A stretch of 64,000 bases of DNA. Origin: Bin87 sp034423575 (GTDB taxonomy: Bacteria; Chloroflexota; Dehalococcoidia; Lucifugimonadales; UBA3495). This document shows, piece by piece, positions 34,761 to 42,464 of this stretch. The position numbers and the translations under genes are program-made. Where the stretch lies: contig DAOUIF010000030.1 in assembly GCA_034423575.1 (NCBI GenBank), positions 46,052 through 110,051 on the forward strand. The letters run 5' to 3'. The notes beneath the pieces are model-generated. The model was not told the origin of the DNA, did no database searches, and saw only the letters and a program-made list of their open reading frames with translations. The stretch's first letter is position 1; every line of letters starts with the position of its first letter.

Positions 34761-35710
34761 GCCCGCTCCTGTTCCGCCTCGCCGGTGACTTCCATGAACC
34801 CCGCCTCCAGCGAACCGGCTGCCGGCCTCAGTTGGGAGACGTAGACGCCGGCTTCGGCAAGGTCACGGCTGACTTCCCACTCCCGGCCCGTAGATACCGT
34901 CACCTCCAGACCGTCTGCGGATCGGCTGGCGATTTCCCAGCCGATCTCCGTGAGCACGGCGCTCGCGCGGTCGTCGTCGGTGGTGCGCACCAGCGCCGAG
35001 GAACGGGTTCCCATGCCGGCAACCGGGCCGCAGTACAGAAGCTTGCCTCGGCGCAGGACGGCTACCTGGTCGCAGACCTGTTCCACCTCGTTGAGCAGGT
35101 GGCTCGCCAGGATCACCGTGCGCCGTCCATCGGCGGCAAGGTTTCGGGTGAGATCCCGCACTTCGATGATGCCCACCGGGTCCAGCCCGTTGGTCGGCTC
35201 GTCGAGGATCAGCAACGACGGGTCTCCCAACAGGGTGGCGGCGATCCCCAGGCGCTGTTTCATGCCGGTGGAGCAGGCCCGGAACTTGCGCCCCGCTGCG
35301 TCGCCGCCCAGGTTCACGACGTCCAGCAGGTCCTCGATTTCTTCGCCGCCGCCCTCGGAGCCGTATATCCCCTGCAGGCACTTCAGGTTGTCGCGGCAGG
35401 ACATGTACGGCCAGAAGATGGGGCGTTCGATGAGTGCTCCAACCTTGTATAGCCCCGGTGCCTGTCCCGCCAGCCCGTCATGCCCGAACAGGGTCACCGT
35501 TCCATCGGTGGGACGGATGAATCCGGACACCATGGAGAGCAATGTGGTCTTGCCCGACCCGTTGGGCCCGAGCAACCCGAACACGCCACCGGTTGGTATG
35601 TCCAGGCTCACGTCGTCCACCGCCGCGACCCGGCCGAACCGCTTGGTAATCCCCGAGAGCGAAACGGCCGGCGTGGACCCGTCGGCCGGCATGGGAAAAG
35701 TGTCGGGCAC
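34757..35710 (-). CDS. ABC transporter ATP-binding protein
   Basis: The 317-residue ATPase has Walker A 'LGPNGSGKTT', a variant signature 'STGMKQRLGIA' and Walker B 'LLILDEPTNGLDP'. It belongs to the ABC-2/DRA-type group, often linked with drug or lipid export. The start is GTG 35710 or ATG 35692. It overlaps the permease gene by 4 bases and follows the FAD oxidoreductase by 9 bases. Confidence 0.93.
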   Translation of the reverse strand: MPDTFPMPADGSTPAVSLSGITKRFGRVAAVDDVSLDIPTGGVFGLLGPNGSGKTTLLSMVSGFIRPTDGTVTLFGHDGLAGQAPGLYKVGALIERPIFWPYMSCRDNLKCLQGIYGSEGGGEEIEDLLDVVNLGGDAAGRKFRACSTGMKQRLGIAATLLGDPSLLILDEPTNGLDPVGIIEVRDLTRNLAADGRRTVILASHLLNEVEQVCDQVAVLRRGKLLYCGPVAGMGTRSSALVRTTDDDRASAVLTEIGWEIASRSADGLEVTVSTGREWEVSRDLAEAGVYVSQLRPAAGSLEAGFMEVTGEAEQERA

Positions 35711-35719
35711 GGAAGGCGA

Positions 35720-36922
35720 CTAAACCAGGACGTCGAAGCCGTAACCGGCGTGGTTCAGGGCGCCGTCCGCAAAACGAGACAGCCGCAACGGCGAGATGTC
35801 CATGGTAGCGGCCCCGCCGTTTCCGATCAGCTCGGCCATCAGCACACCCACCATGGGCGACAGCTTGAAGCCGTGGCCGCTGAAACCGGTGCACAGGTAG
35901 AGCCCGTCCACTCCGTCGACGCGGTCCATGATGGGATGGGAGTCCGGCGTGTTGGTGTACAGCCCGGCGTAACCCGCGGCCAGTTCGGCATCGGCGATGG
36001 CCGGGATGCGTCGCGCCAGGCGCTGCCAAACGTCTTCGATGAAAGACGGGCTGGCCCGCTGGGCGAACACTTCCGGATCCTCCACAACGTCCGAGTGGTT
36101 GCCGTTGCCGACCAGCGTCAGGTCCTGTCCCTCGGGGCGGAAGTAGATCCGGTTGCCGATGTCGGCTCCGCCGGGGTGGTACGGCACCACGTCCAGGGGC
36201 CGCCGGAAGTGCAGCACCTCATGGCGAGTCGCGACGAGGGGCACGTCGATACCGTGGGGCGCCAGGAACCGCGCCGTCCACGGGCCCGTTGCCACCACCG
36301 CGATGGCGGTCTCAATGCGTTCACCGGAGGCGGTTCGCACCGCAACGACCCGGCTGCCGTCTTCGCTGGTTTCGACGGATCCCGCCGGGGTTTGCAGCCG
36401 GATGGTCACGCCCTCGCCTCGGGCGCGGGTGGCATAGGCGTATGCGGTGCCCGAGGCGTCGGCGTGGCCCGAATAGGGCTCGTAGGCGATGCCGGCCGCG
36501 TCGTCAACCTCGAACCCGGGCGCCAGTTCCGCAGCGTCGGCGGCGCTGATAATGTCGGTGATCACCCCCACCGACTGCTGCGTAGCGATGTTGGACCGGA
36601 AGGACGGCAGGTCCTCCTCGCCGGCGAAGACCAGGTAACCGGTACGGGTGTATCCGCACTCGCCTCCGATCATGTCCTCGAAATTGCGAAAAATGTGCAG
36701 GCTCCGCCAGGCCAGCTCGGCGTTGACCGCCGTGGAGTAGTGCATCCGCACCGCGCCGCTGCTGCGCCCGGTGGATCCGCTGCCCAGGGTGTCGCGCTCC
36801 AGCAGCACAATGCGGCGCAGCCCGTGGTCGGCAGCGGTCAGGGCCAAGTTGCAGGCGATGCTGCAGCCCATCACCCCGCCCCCGATGACGACAACGTCAG
36901 CGGTTTCTGTTGGGCTAGTCAT
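35720..36922 (-). CDS. FAD-dependent amino-acid oxidase-like oxidoreductase (DAO family)
   Basis: The 400-residue product has an N-terminal FAD motif 'VVIGGGVMGCSIACNLA', the DAO-family 'SGSTGRSSGAVRMHYS', and C-terminal 'HPIMDRVDGVDGLYLCTGFSGHGFKLSP'. This pattern is like sarcosine/glycine oxidase or dehydrogenase relatives. It overlaps the HEPN/PaREP1-like gene by 4 bases. The substrate is unknown. Confidence 0.9.
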   Translation of the reverse strand: MTSPTETADVVVIGGGVMGCSIACNLALTAADHGLRRIVLLERDTLGSGSTGRSSGAVRMHYSTAVNAELAWRSLHIFRNFEDMIGGECGYTRTGYLVFAGEEDLPSFRSNIATQQSVGVITDIISAADAAELAPGFEVDDAAGIAYEPYSGHADASGTAYAYATRARGEGVTIRLQTPAGSVETSEDGSRVVAVRTASGERIETAIAVVATGPWTARFLAPHGIDVPLVATRHEVLHFRRPLDVVPYHPGGADIGNRIYFRPEGQDLTLVGNGNHSDVVEDPEVFAQRASPSFIEDVWQRLARRIPAIADAELAAGYAGLYTNTPDSHPIMDRVDGVDGLYLCTGFSGHGFKLSPMVGVLMAELIGNGGAATMDISPLRLSRFADGALNHAGYGFDVLV

Positions 36923-37410
36923 GTTGCGGACGCGCCCGCCGGGAAGAGTTCCTGGAGGAGGTCGACGGCCGCCACCACGGCATCCGCTCGTCGCGTCACT
37001 GTTTCATCGGGTAAGTCGTTCTCATAGGAATGGATATGCAGGCTATGAGCCGAATTCACTCCGTTGTCCAAAAGCGACCCCGCAACCGGATCAGCGCTGG
37101 AAACGAGCTCCACCAGTTGTTCAGAAACTCTCAGAATGCTCGTGTGGCTACGGAGCCGCAGGCTGCGGTCGGCGGCAATTGCTTTGACAATCTGGGAGTA
37201 CGCCCCCCACGATTTCTCAGCGACCTGCCGATAGTCTCCAGCGTCCAGGCTTCTGCGGACGTGTTCCCGGTAATGGACCAAATTGTCTCGATAGGTCACT
37301 GCCGCTTCCGCCGCTTCGGATTCGGACAAGTCGACATCCGGCCGGTTGGGCAAGCCGGCGCGTATCGCGTCGCGCACTTGCTGCGGTGAAAGGCTCGGTG
37401 ATTCCGCCAT
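36919..37410 (-). CDS. PaREP1/HEPN-like helical protein
   Basis: The 163-residue product has a helical core 'YRQVAEKSWGAYSQIVKAIAADRSLRLRSH'. It resembles PaREP1-type HEPN relatives with a conserved Trp, Lys and His. Function is unknown; some HEPN proteins are RNases. It overlaps the FAD oxidoreductase gene by 4 bases. Confidence 0.6.
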   Translation of the reverse strand: MAESPSLSPQQVRDAIRAGLPNRPDVDLSESEAAEAAVTYRDNLVHYREHVRRSLDAGDYRQVAEKSWGAYSQIVKAIAADRSLRLRSHTSILRVSEQLVELVSSADPVAGSLLDNGVNSAHSLHIHSYENDLPDETVTRRADAVVAAVDLLQELFPAGASAT

Positions 37411-37465
37411 GTGTCTATCCTGTGGTCCTCGAGTCGAATCATAACACGGCTCCGGTGCATCCTAT

Positions 37466-37867
37466 CTACCCGCGTTCCCGCGAACGGCGCACCCGGAAGC
37501 TGGCTCCGCGCTGTTTTCGCATCCAGCGCAGGAAGTCCGCGACCCGTGGGTTCGATCTGAGTAGTTCCACGCTGTACATCTCCTCGGCCAGCGTAGTGAC
37601 CGAAAACATGGCGTGAACTTGGCGGTGGCAGGTGGGGCAAAGCAGGGCGGTGGGGCCGTGATTGCCGCCGCGCGCCCGGGGGATTAAATGGTGTACGGTA
37701 AATCGTTCCACCTCCCGTTCGCAGAGCTCGCAAGAGCTGGGGTCGCCACCGGCGCGGCGACGCCGCACGACACCGTCGGTTTCGGGGGAAGATCGAGGAG
37801 GAGCGGACGCAGCGGCTTGGTCTTTGCGCGCGCCGCGAGAACGGGTGCGCGGAGGCCGCTTAGCCAT
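37466..37867 (-). CDS. HNH endonuclease
   Basis: The 133-residue product has the HNH zinc-finger nuclease core: CELC, 'VHHLIPRARGGNHGPTALLCPTCHRQVH'-type segment near 55-85 and a C-terminal helical part. The N-terminal 40 residues are basic and disordered. It overlaps the gene upstream by 8 bases. It could be a homing or repair-type nuclease. Confidence 0.88.
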   Translation of the reverse strand: MAKRPPRTRSRGARKDQAAASAPPRSSPETDGVVRRRRAGGDPSSCELCEREVERFTVHHLIPRARGGNHGPTALLCPTCHRQVHAMFSVTTLAEEMYSVELLRSNPRVADFLRWMRKQRGASFRVRRSRERG

Positions 37868-38348
37868 TGCCGCCCTGTCCGGAGGTGTCCAGGAACCGCC
37901 AGCCGGGCAGGTCGACCTGCCACTGGGAGTCTTCCAGCAGCATCGGGATCATTAGGCCCGACATCAACCTGCTGTGCTGCACCACCGTCTCGTCGGTCAC
38001 GCCGAAGGGCAGGAACACGAACGCGTGCTCGTCGTCCACGTAGCGAGTGGGAGCAGCCGCCAGTTCCGACAGGTCTTCCAGCGGCCACAGGCGCAGGACG
38101 GTGGTGCGGAAGTCGTCCATCATCGAATCCCGCATGGGGTGGTTGGGGTCGTAAGCCGCGCGGTAGGCCACCTGCATATCAATGTTGAGGCGGGTTGCCC
38201 AGACGCCCATGCGCATCCCGCGGGTTTCTTTGGACAGCATCGACCAAGCCAGGTCCATGTCTCCGTCGCGGATCGATTCGGCGAACAGGCCGGCGCGCTG
38301 CCCGACCTCGTCGGGTTCCTGGCTGCGGCGTTGTCCTGGCATTCGCAT
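37860..38348 (-). CDS. Uncharacterised protein (162 aa)
   Basis: The product is soluble with a helical first half ('RAGLFAESIRDGDMDLAWSML') and a beta-rich C-terminal half ('MLLEDSQWQVDLPGW'). The pattern resembles an NTF2-like or SnoaL-like fold, but this is not certain. It is coupled to the HNH gene by an 8-base overlap. Confidence 0.5.
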   Translation of the reverse strand: MRMPGQRRSQEPDEVGQRAGLFAESIRDGDMDLAWSMLSKETRGMRMGVWATRLNIDMQVAYRAAYDPNHPMRDSMMDDFRTTVLRLWPLEDLSELAAAPTRYVDDEHAFVFLPFGVTDETVVQHSRLMSGLMIPMLLEDSQWQVDLPGWRFLDTSGQGGNG

Positions 38349-38393
38349 GCTGATTGTCCTCGACCCGGTCGGCGCAGGGTGTTCAAGATACGC

Positions 38394-40136
38394 TCAGTAC
38401 CCCACGGCGTACCCGTCGTAACGCGGATCGGCGGCGCCGTGGAGAGCTCCGGTGTCAGGGTCGATGTAAAGCGCCATTTCTCGGCCGGTCACGCCGTCCC
38501 ATGCGCCCAGCTCGTGCACCGGGTGGCCCATGGCCCGCAACTGCCGCAACGCGGCTGGGTCGAAGCGGTCTTCGATGAGCAGGCTGTCCACGGCGGTATG
38601 GGGAATCGTCGACTCCGTGCCGTCGCCAACGTGCTTCCACCGTGGGGCTTCGACGGCTTCCTGCACCGTCATCCCGTAGTCCACTAGGTTGGTGATCACC
38701 TGCATGTTGCTCTGCACCTGGCAGTCCGCCCCCGGCGTGCCCAGCACGTAGGTCAATCGGCGTCCGCTTGATGAACTCCCGTTGTCCGATCCCGGCCGGC
38801 GGAACACCATCACCGGGTTCATCGTGTGGCGAACCCGCTTGCCCGGCTGCAGGCAGTCCACGTGGTCCGAATCCAGGTGCCAGTAGGTCATGCGGTTGTT
38901 CAGGAGGATGCCGGTATCGCCCGCCACTAACGACGAACCCCATCCGCTCTGGATGCTCTGCAACTGGCACACCGCGTTCCCGTCCCGGTCCGCCACCACG
39001 AAGCACGTGGTGTCTTCCTGCTCGGAGCGCGGGCCGCGACGCCGCGCGCCCACGCCGGCCGGTGTCCGGCGCTGTCCTTCCGGTTGGTGCGGCCACGGAT
39101 CTCCGGCCCGCACGTTCTCGGAGGCTCGGTCCGGGTTGATGGTCGCGGCGCGCTCCCGGGCGTATTCGGCGGACAGCATTCCAGCGATGGGCACGTCGAT
39201 GTAGTCGGGGTCGGCCACGTAGGCTTCCCGGTCGGCGAAAGCCATCTTCTTCGCTTCCACCATGAGGTGGATGGACGCGGCGGAACCGAACCCCAGGCTC
39301 GCCATGTCGTGCTGTCGGATGACGTTCAACTCCTGCAGCAGGATGTGTCCGCTGGAGTTAGGTGGCGCCTCATATACCGTGTAGTCGCCGTAGTCGGTGG
39401 AGATCGGTTCCTGCCAGCGCGCCGAGCAATCGTTCAGGTCGGCCATGGTGAGGAGGCCGCCCTGTTCCTCGCTGAACCGGACGATGGCCTCGCCAACCGA
39501 TCCCCGGTAAAACACATCCCGACCCTGCTCGGCAATGGCAGACAGCGTGCGTGCCAGGTTGGCCTGCCGGAGAATGTCTCCCGCCCTCAGCGGCTCTCCG
39601 GACCCGTCCCGCGTGAAGATTGCCTGGCTGGTGGGAAACTCGCACAGCAGCGAGTCGCCGGCGATTGCCGACGCCAGATAGTGCGTAACCGGGAACCCAT
39701 CGTCGGCCAGGGAGATGGCGGGGGCGAACACCTCCGCCAACGGCAGTGATCCATATTCGGAATGGACGTCCAGCCACGCGTTGAGCAGACCGGGAACCGA
39801 CACGCTCAGGATCCCCTTCATGGGAATGCCGTCGCGATACCGCTCCAAGGTCGCCGCATATGGCGCGGCCCCGGTGCAGTTGGACACGCGCAGGGAATCG
39901 TCTTCCGACCGGTACGCCATGATGAACCCGTCGCCGCCGATGCCGGACATCAGCGGTTCGACGACGTTCAGCACCGCCGCGGTCGCGATGGCGGCGTCGA
40001 AGGCGTTGCCGCCCTTTTGCAGCACGGATATGCCCGCCTGGGCCGCCAGCGGATGACCGGCGCAAACCATGCCGTTGCGCCCCATGACCACCGGTCGGTG
40101 GGCCGAGTAACGGATGCCGTGGGGTGTGGCTGACAT
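38394..40136 (-). CDS. ggt: Gamma-glutamyltransferase
   Basis: The Ntn-hydrolase transfers gamma-glutamyl groups from glutathione-like donors and also acts as hydrolase. The 580-residue length matches the family. The autoprocessing nucleophile is probably Thr376 in the DTTCFVV segment, preceded by a basic linker. 'ASKKGGNAFDAAIATA'-type N-terminal homology ('QKGGNAFDAAIATAAVLNVVEP') and the C-terminal 'GTPGADCQVQSNMQVITNLVDYG' match. No signal peptide is visible, which is unusual for a periplasmic enzyme. Confidence 0.92.
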   Translation of the reverse strand: MSATPHGIRYSAHRPVVMGRNGMVCAGHPLAAQAGISVLQKGGNAFDAAIATAAVLNVVEPLMSGIGGDGFIMAYRSEDDSLRVSNCTGAAPYAATLERYRDGIPMKGILSVSVPGLLNAWLDVHSEYGSLPLAEVFAPAISLADDGFPVTHYLASAIAGDSLLCEFPTSQAIFTRDGSGEPLRAGDILRQANLARTLSAIAEQGRDVFYRGSVGEAIVRFSEEQGGLLTMADLNDCSARWQEPISTDYGDYTVYEAPPNSSGHILLQELNVIRQHDMASLGFGSAASIHLMVEAKKMAFADREAYVADPDYIDVPIAGMLSAEYARERAATINPDRASENVRAGDPWPHQPEGQRRTPAGVGARRRGPRSEQEDTTCFVVADRDGNAVCQLQSIQSGWGSSLVAGDTGILLNNRMTYWHLDSDHVDCLQPGKRVRHTMNPVMVFRRPGSDNGSSSSGRRLTYVLGTPGADCQVQSNMQVITNLVDYGMTVQEAVEAPRWKHVGDGTESTIPHTAVDSLLIEDRFDPAALRQLRAMGHPVHELGAWDGVTGREMALYIDPDTGALHGAADPRYDGYAVGY

Positions 40137-40227
40137 CAGGGCGACGCTCCTTGTGGCAGGGTTGCAGATCGATCAGGGCTGGTGCGTGCAAATGAACCCA
40201 TCTGGGCCATTCGACGCGGCAGCAGTG

Positions 40228-41043
40228 TCAGGATGCCGGCGCGCTCACCGGGCGGATCGAGGCCAGCATGTCGATGGACACGCCGCCCCTGGAAAAGAAG
40301 ACCTCCAGTTCGGGCGAATACATGCCGCCGGAACTTCTCAAGGTGTTGAGCAGTGTGTCCGTGCCGATGCTCAGGATGGATGAGGGTTCGTGCTGCACGG
40401 TTCCCAGGTTCTTGGCTCCGCACAAGTCCAGCGCGGCAAAAATCGTGTCATGCAGAAACGCTTCGTCCAGGTCCGTGTTGTCCAGCAACGCCAGGTTGAA
40501 GTTGGCGTGGGCCAGGTTGGCCTGCGCCAGGGTCGCATCGGTGAACACCGTCTTGTAGAAGGTCGAGTTTGAAAGGTTGGCGGACTGCATGTCGGCCCAG
40601 GTCAGGTCCGCTTCGGAAAAGTCCGAAAAGCTGCAGTAGGTGCCCCGCAGCACCGCATAGCTCAGGTCGGCGCCGCGCAGGGTGATCTGGCTCAGGTCGG
40701 CCCGCGCAAAGTTTGCCCCCTGCAGTTGGGAAAAGGACAGGTTTGCTTCCCGCAGGGTTGCGCCCTGCAGGCTCGCCCCGCGCAGGTCAGCGCTCTGCAG
40801 ATTGGCCCCGGTCAGGTTGCAGAAGTGCAGGTCGGCGCCGCGCAGGTCGGCGTCGCCAAGGTCGGAGCCGCTGAAGTCCAGGTGGGTCAAGTTTGCCCAC
40901 GACAGATCGGCCCCGCGTAACCGCGCGTTGGCGAAGGATGTGCCGGTGAGGTCCGCGCTGGTCCGCAGGTCGTTCCATGCCGATACGTCCTTGCGCAGTC
41001 GGCTCAGGCATTGCTCCTTTGAGACGGCGGGCCAGATTTTCAT
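40228..41043 (-). CDS. Pentapeptide-repeat protein
   Basis: The 271-residue product has about 30 pentapeptide units of the A(D/N)LxX type from about residue 27 to 190, expected to form a right-handed beta helix. Such proteins often bind targets or mimic DNA (for example gyrase protection), but no function can be assigned. The C-terminal 70 residues are unrelated. The codon repetition makes the DNA itself look repetitive. Confidence 0.88.
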   Translation of the reverse strand: MKIWPAVSKEQCLSRLRKDVSAWNDLRTSADLTGTSFANARLRGADLSWANLTHLDFSGSDLGDADLRGADLHFCNLTGANLQSADLRGASLQGATLREANLSFSQLQGANFARADLSQITLRGADLSYAVLRGTYCSFSDFSEADLTWADMQSANLSNSTFYKTVFTDATLAQANLAHANFNLALLDNTDLDEAFLHDTIFAALDLCGAKNLGTVQHEPSSILSIGTDTLLNTLRSSGGMYSPELEVFFSRGGVSIDMLASIRPVSAPAS

Positions 41044-41148
41044 GACGGGACTCCTGTATGAATGATTATCCTATGATGGCAATGTTCGATTCATTTATTC
41101 AAGAGCCCGCGCTGCCGTTATGGGTCTTTGGCAGGCTGCTATGCGAAA

Positions 41149-41174
41149 GCCCCGGCAGCCGGTAGCGCCGGGGC
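41149..41174. terminator. Possible terminator after the IscA-like gene
   Basis: GCCCCGGC (41149-41156) pairs with GCCGGGGC (41167-41174) around a 10-base loop. On the minus strand it lies about 60 bases after the IscA-like stop codon and is followed by only TTTCG, so it is a weak terminator candidate. Confidence 0.5.
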
Positions 41175-41233
41175 AATTGGCTCGATTTACGGCGACCCCG
41201 GACGCACCGGGGATTGCCGGAGGTTGCAGCGGC

Positions 41234-41611
41234 CTAGTGTCCGCCGCAGCCACCGCCACATCCACCACCGCCGCAGCCACATCCGCCACCGCCACATCCG
41301 CAACCACCGCTTCCACATCCGCCACCGGCGTACATGGGGTTGTTGATGACGAACCCCACCCGGCCGCCGAACTCCTCCACGTAGTCGATGGTGGCTTCTT
41401 CGAGGAACGGCGCGCTGTCGGAGTCCATGAGGAACTCCATGCCGTCCATGCGGAGCACGGTGTCGTCAGGCTGGTGCTCCTTCTCCATGGTCAGCATGTA
41501 CTGCAGGCCGTGACCGGCGGGCATGGCCACCACCCGCAGGGCGGAACCGGCCTCGTCCTCGGCAGTCATCACTTCCTTGAGTTTCTCGATGGCCATAGGC
41601 GTAACGTTCAT
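41234..41611 (-). CDS. IscA/HesB-like protein with altered Cys motif and Gly/Cys tail
   Basis: The 125-residue product has an A-type Fe-S carrier fold: 'MNVTPMAIEKLKEVM' at the start and the 'ATIDYVEEFGGRVGFVINNPMY' segment at about 73-94. The usual first cysteine (GGCSG) is replaced by His34 in AGHGLQY. The two C-terminal cysteines are replaced by a Gly-rich tail with seven Cys (99, 104, 106, 111, 113, 118, 122). Metal binding is likely, but the ordinary three-Cys scheme is absent. ATG 41611 was chosen; the upstream frame is not homologous. Confidence 0.85.
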   Translation of the reverse strand: MNVTPMAIEKLKEVMTAEDEAGSALRVVAMPAGHGLQYMLTMEKEHQPDDTVLRMDGMEFLMDSDSAPFLEEATIDYVEEFGGRVGFVINNPMYAGGGCGSGGCGCGGGGCGCGGGGCGGGCGGH

Positions 41612-41811
41612 CGTGCTCGCTCCTGAATAGCGCGGCTGGCGGGGATCCCCGCAGGAATCCCCATCTACCCATAGTGAGCAAAGCGTATCACGCGGCAACA
41701 AGGGGCGTCAAACGCGGCGCCCTGTGGTTCGACGGGCCACGGGGCAGGCTAACCTCCACGACATGCTTCAGCCGTGCCGCCCCCACCGTCGCCGTCTTCT
41801 GTCCATTTCGT

Positions 41812-42225
41812 TCAGCCGGTGAACGGATTGAGCAGATCTACGCCCAACCCTTGAACATCCTCAACATTGCGCGTCACCAAAGTGAAGTTGTTAACTCTGG
41901 CGGTGGCGGCTATGAGACCGTCAACGATGGACACGTTGCGGATGGCATACATTTGGCCCCAAACATCGGCAACGGCGGCGTCAACCGGGAGGATGCGCCC
42001 AGCGAAAAAATCCTGTGATACTTCCAGCCATATTTCCAGAACTTCCGCTTGCCGATGGTCTTGGCGCCGGCGCAATCTCGCAATTCCCTTGCGAATTTCG
42101 CCAATGACCAGCGCGCTGGTGAACAGGTCTTCATCTGGCACCCCGTCGTACCAGTCAGATACGCCGGCGTTGCCGTGCCCTCCCTGACGCAGCTCGGAGA
42201 CTACATTGGTGTCGAGCAGGAACAT
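41812..42225 (-). CDS. VapC-type PIN-domain toxin
   Basis: The 137-residue PIN nuclease has active-site acids in 'LLDTNVVSELRQG', 'VIGEIRKGIARL' and 'SIVDGLIAATA'. It should be a tRNA- or mRNA-cleaving toxin. The start overlaps the antitoxin stop codon by 1 base (TGATG). Confidence 0.92.
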   Translation of the reverse strand: MFLLDTNVVSELRQGGHGNAGVSDWYDGVPDEDLFTSALVIGEIRKGIARLRRRQDHRQAEVLEIWLEVSQDFFAGRILPVDAAVADVWGQMYAIRNVSIVDGLIAATARVNNFTLVTRNVEDVQGLGVDLLNPFTG

Positions 42226-42428
42226 CAGAGTTCCACCTCACGCGGATATGTGAGTTCCCGTGCCAACTCAACGCCCTCAATTGGGCAAGCAGCCAGAAAT
42301 TCCTTGAAATTGAGGGAGCGGTAGTACTCGCGTATGCCTTCCCGTTCCTCGTCGGTGAGAGATTTGACGTCGGATTTAGCGCCCGGACCGGGGTGAACAT
42401 CAGCCGATTGGATGTTTGTGATAGTCAT
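42225..42428 (-). CDS. Antitoxin partner of the VapC toxin
   Basis: The 67-residue product is acidic and charged, with 'SLTDEEREGIREYYRSLNFKEFLAACP' in the C-terminal helix, typical for toxin-wrapping. No obvious DNA-binding domain is recognised. ATG 42428 has GGAGG eight bases upstream. It lies 37 bases from the end of the DUF262 gene. Confidence 0.72.
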   Translation of the reverse strand: MTITNIQSADVHPGPGAKSDVKSLTDEEREGIREYYRSLNFKEFLAACPIEGVELARELTYPREVEL

Positions 42429-42464
42429 ATCGGACACCTCCAGAGACTCCAGCGCAGCATAATC

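Noticed and set aside
35480..37027. 515-residue plus-strand frame
   Set aside because: It lies opposite the ABC ATPase, FAD oxidoreductase and HEPN-like genes and shows only low-complexity, Gly/His/Val/Arg-rich sequence.
40560..40930. Recurrent CAGGTCGGC-type DNA units
   Set aside because: They are the codons of the pentapeptide repeats on the minus strand.
41234..41340. Short-period repeated DNA (CCGCCAC-type units) resembling a tandem repeat or CRISPR-like array
   Set aside because: It encodes the Gly/Cys tail of the IscA-like protein; the repetition follows from the amino-acid composition.
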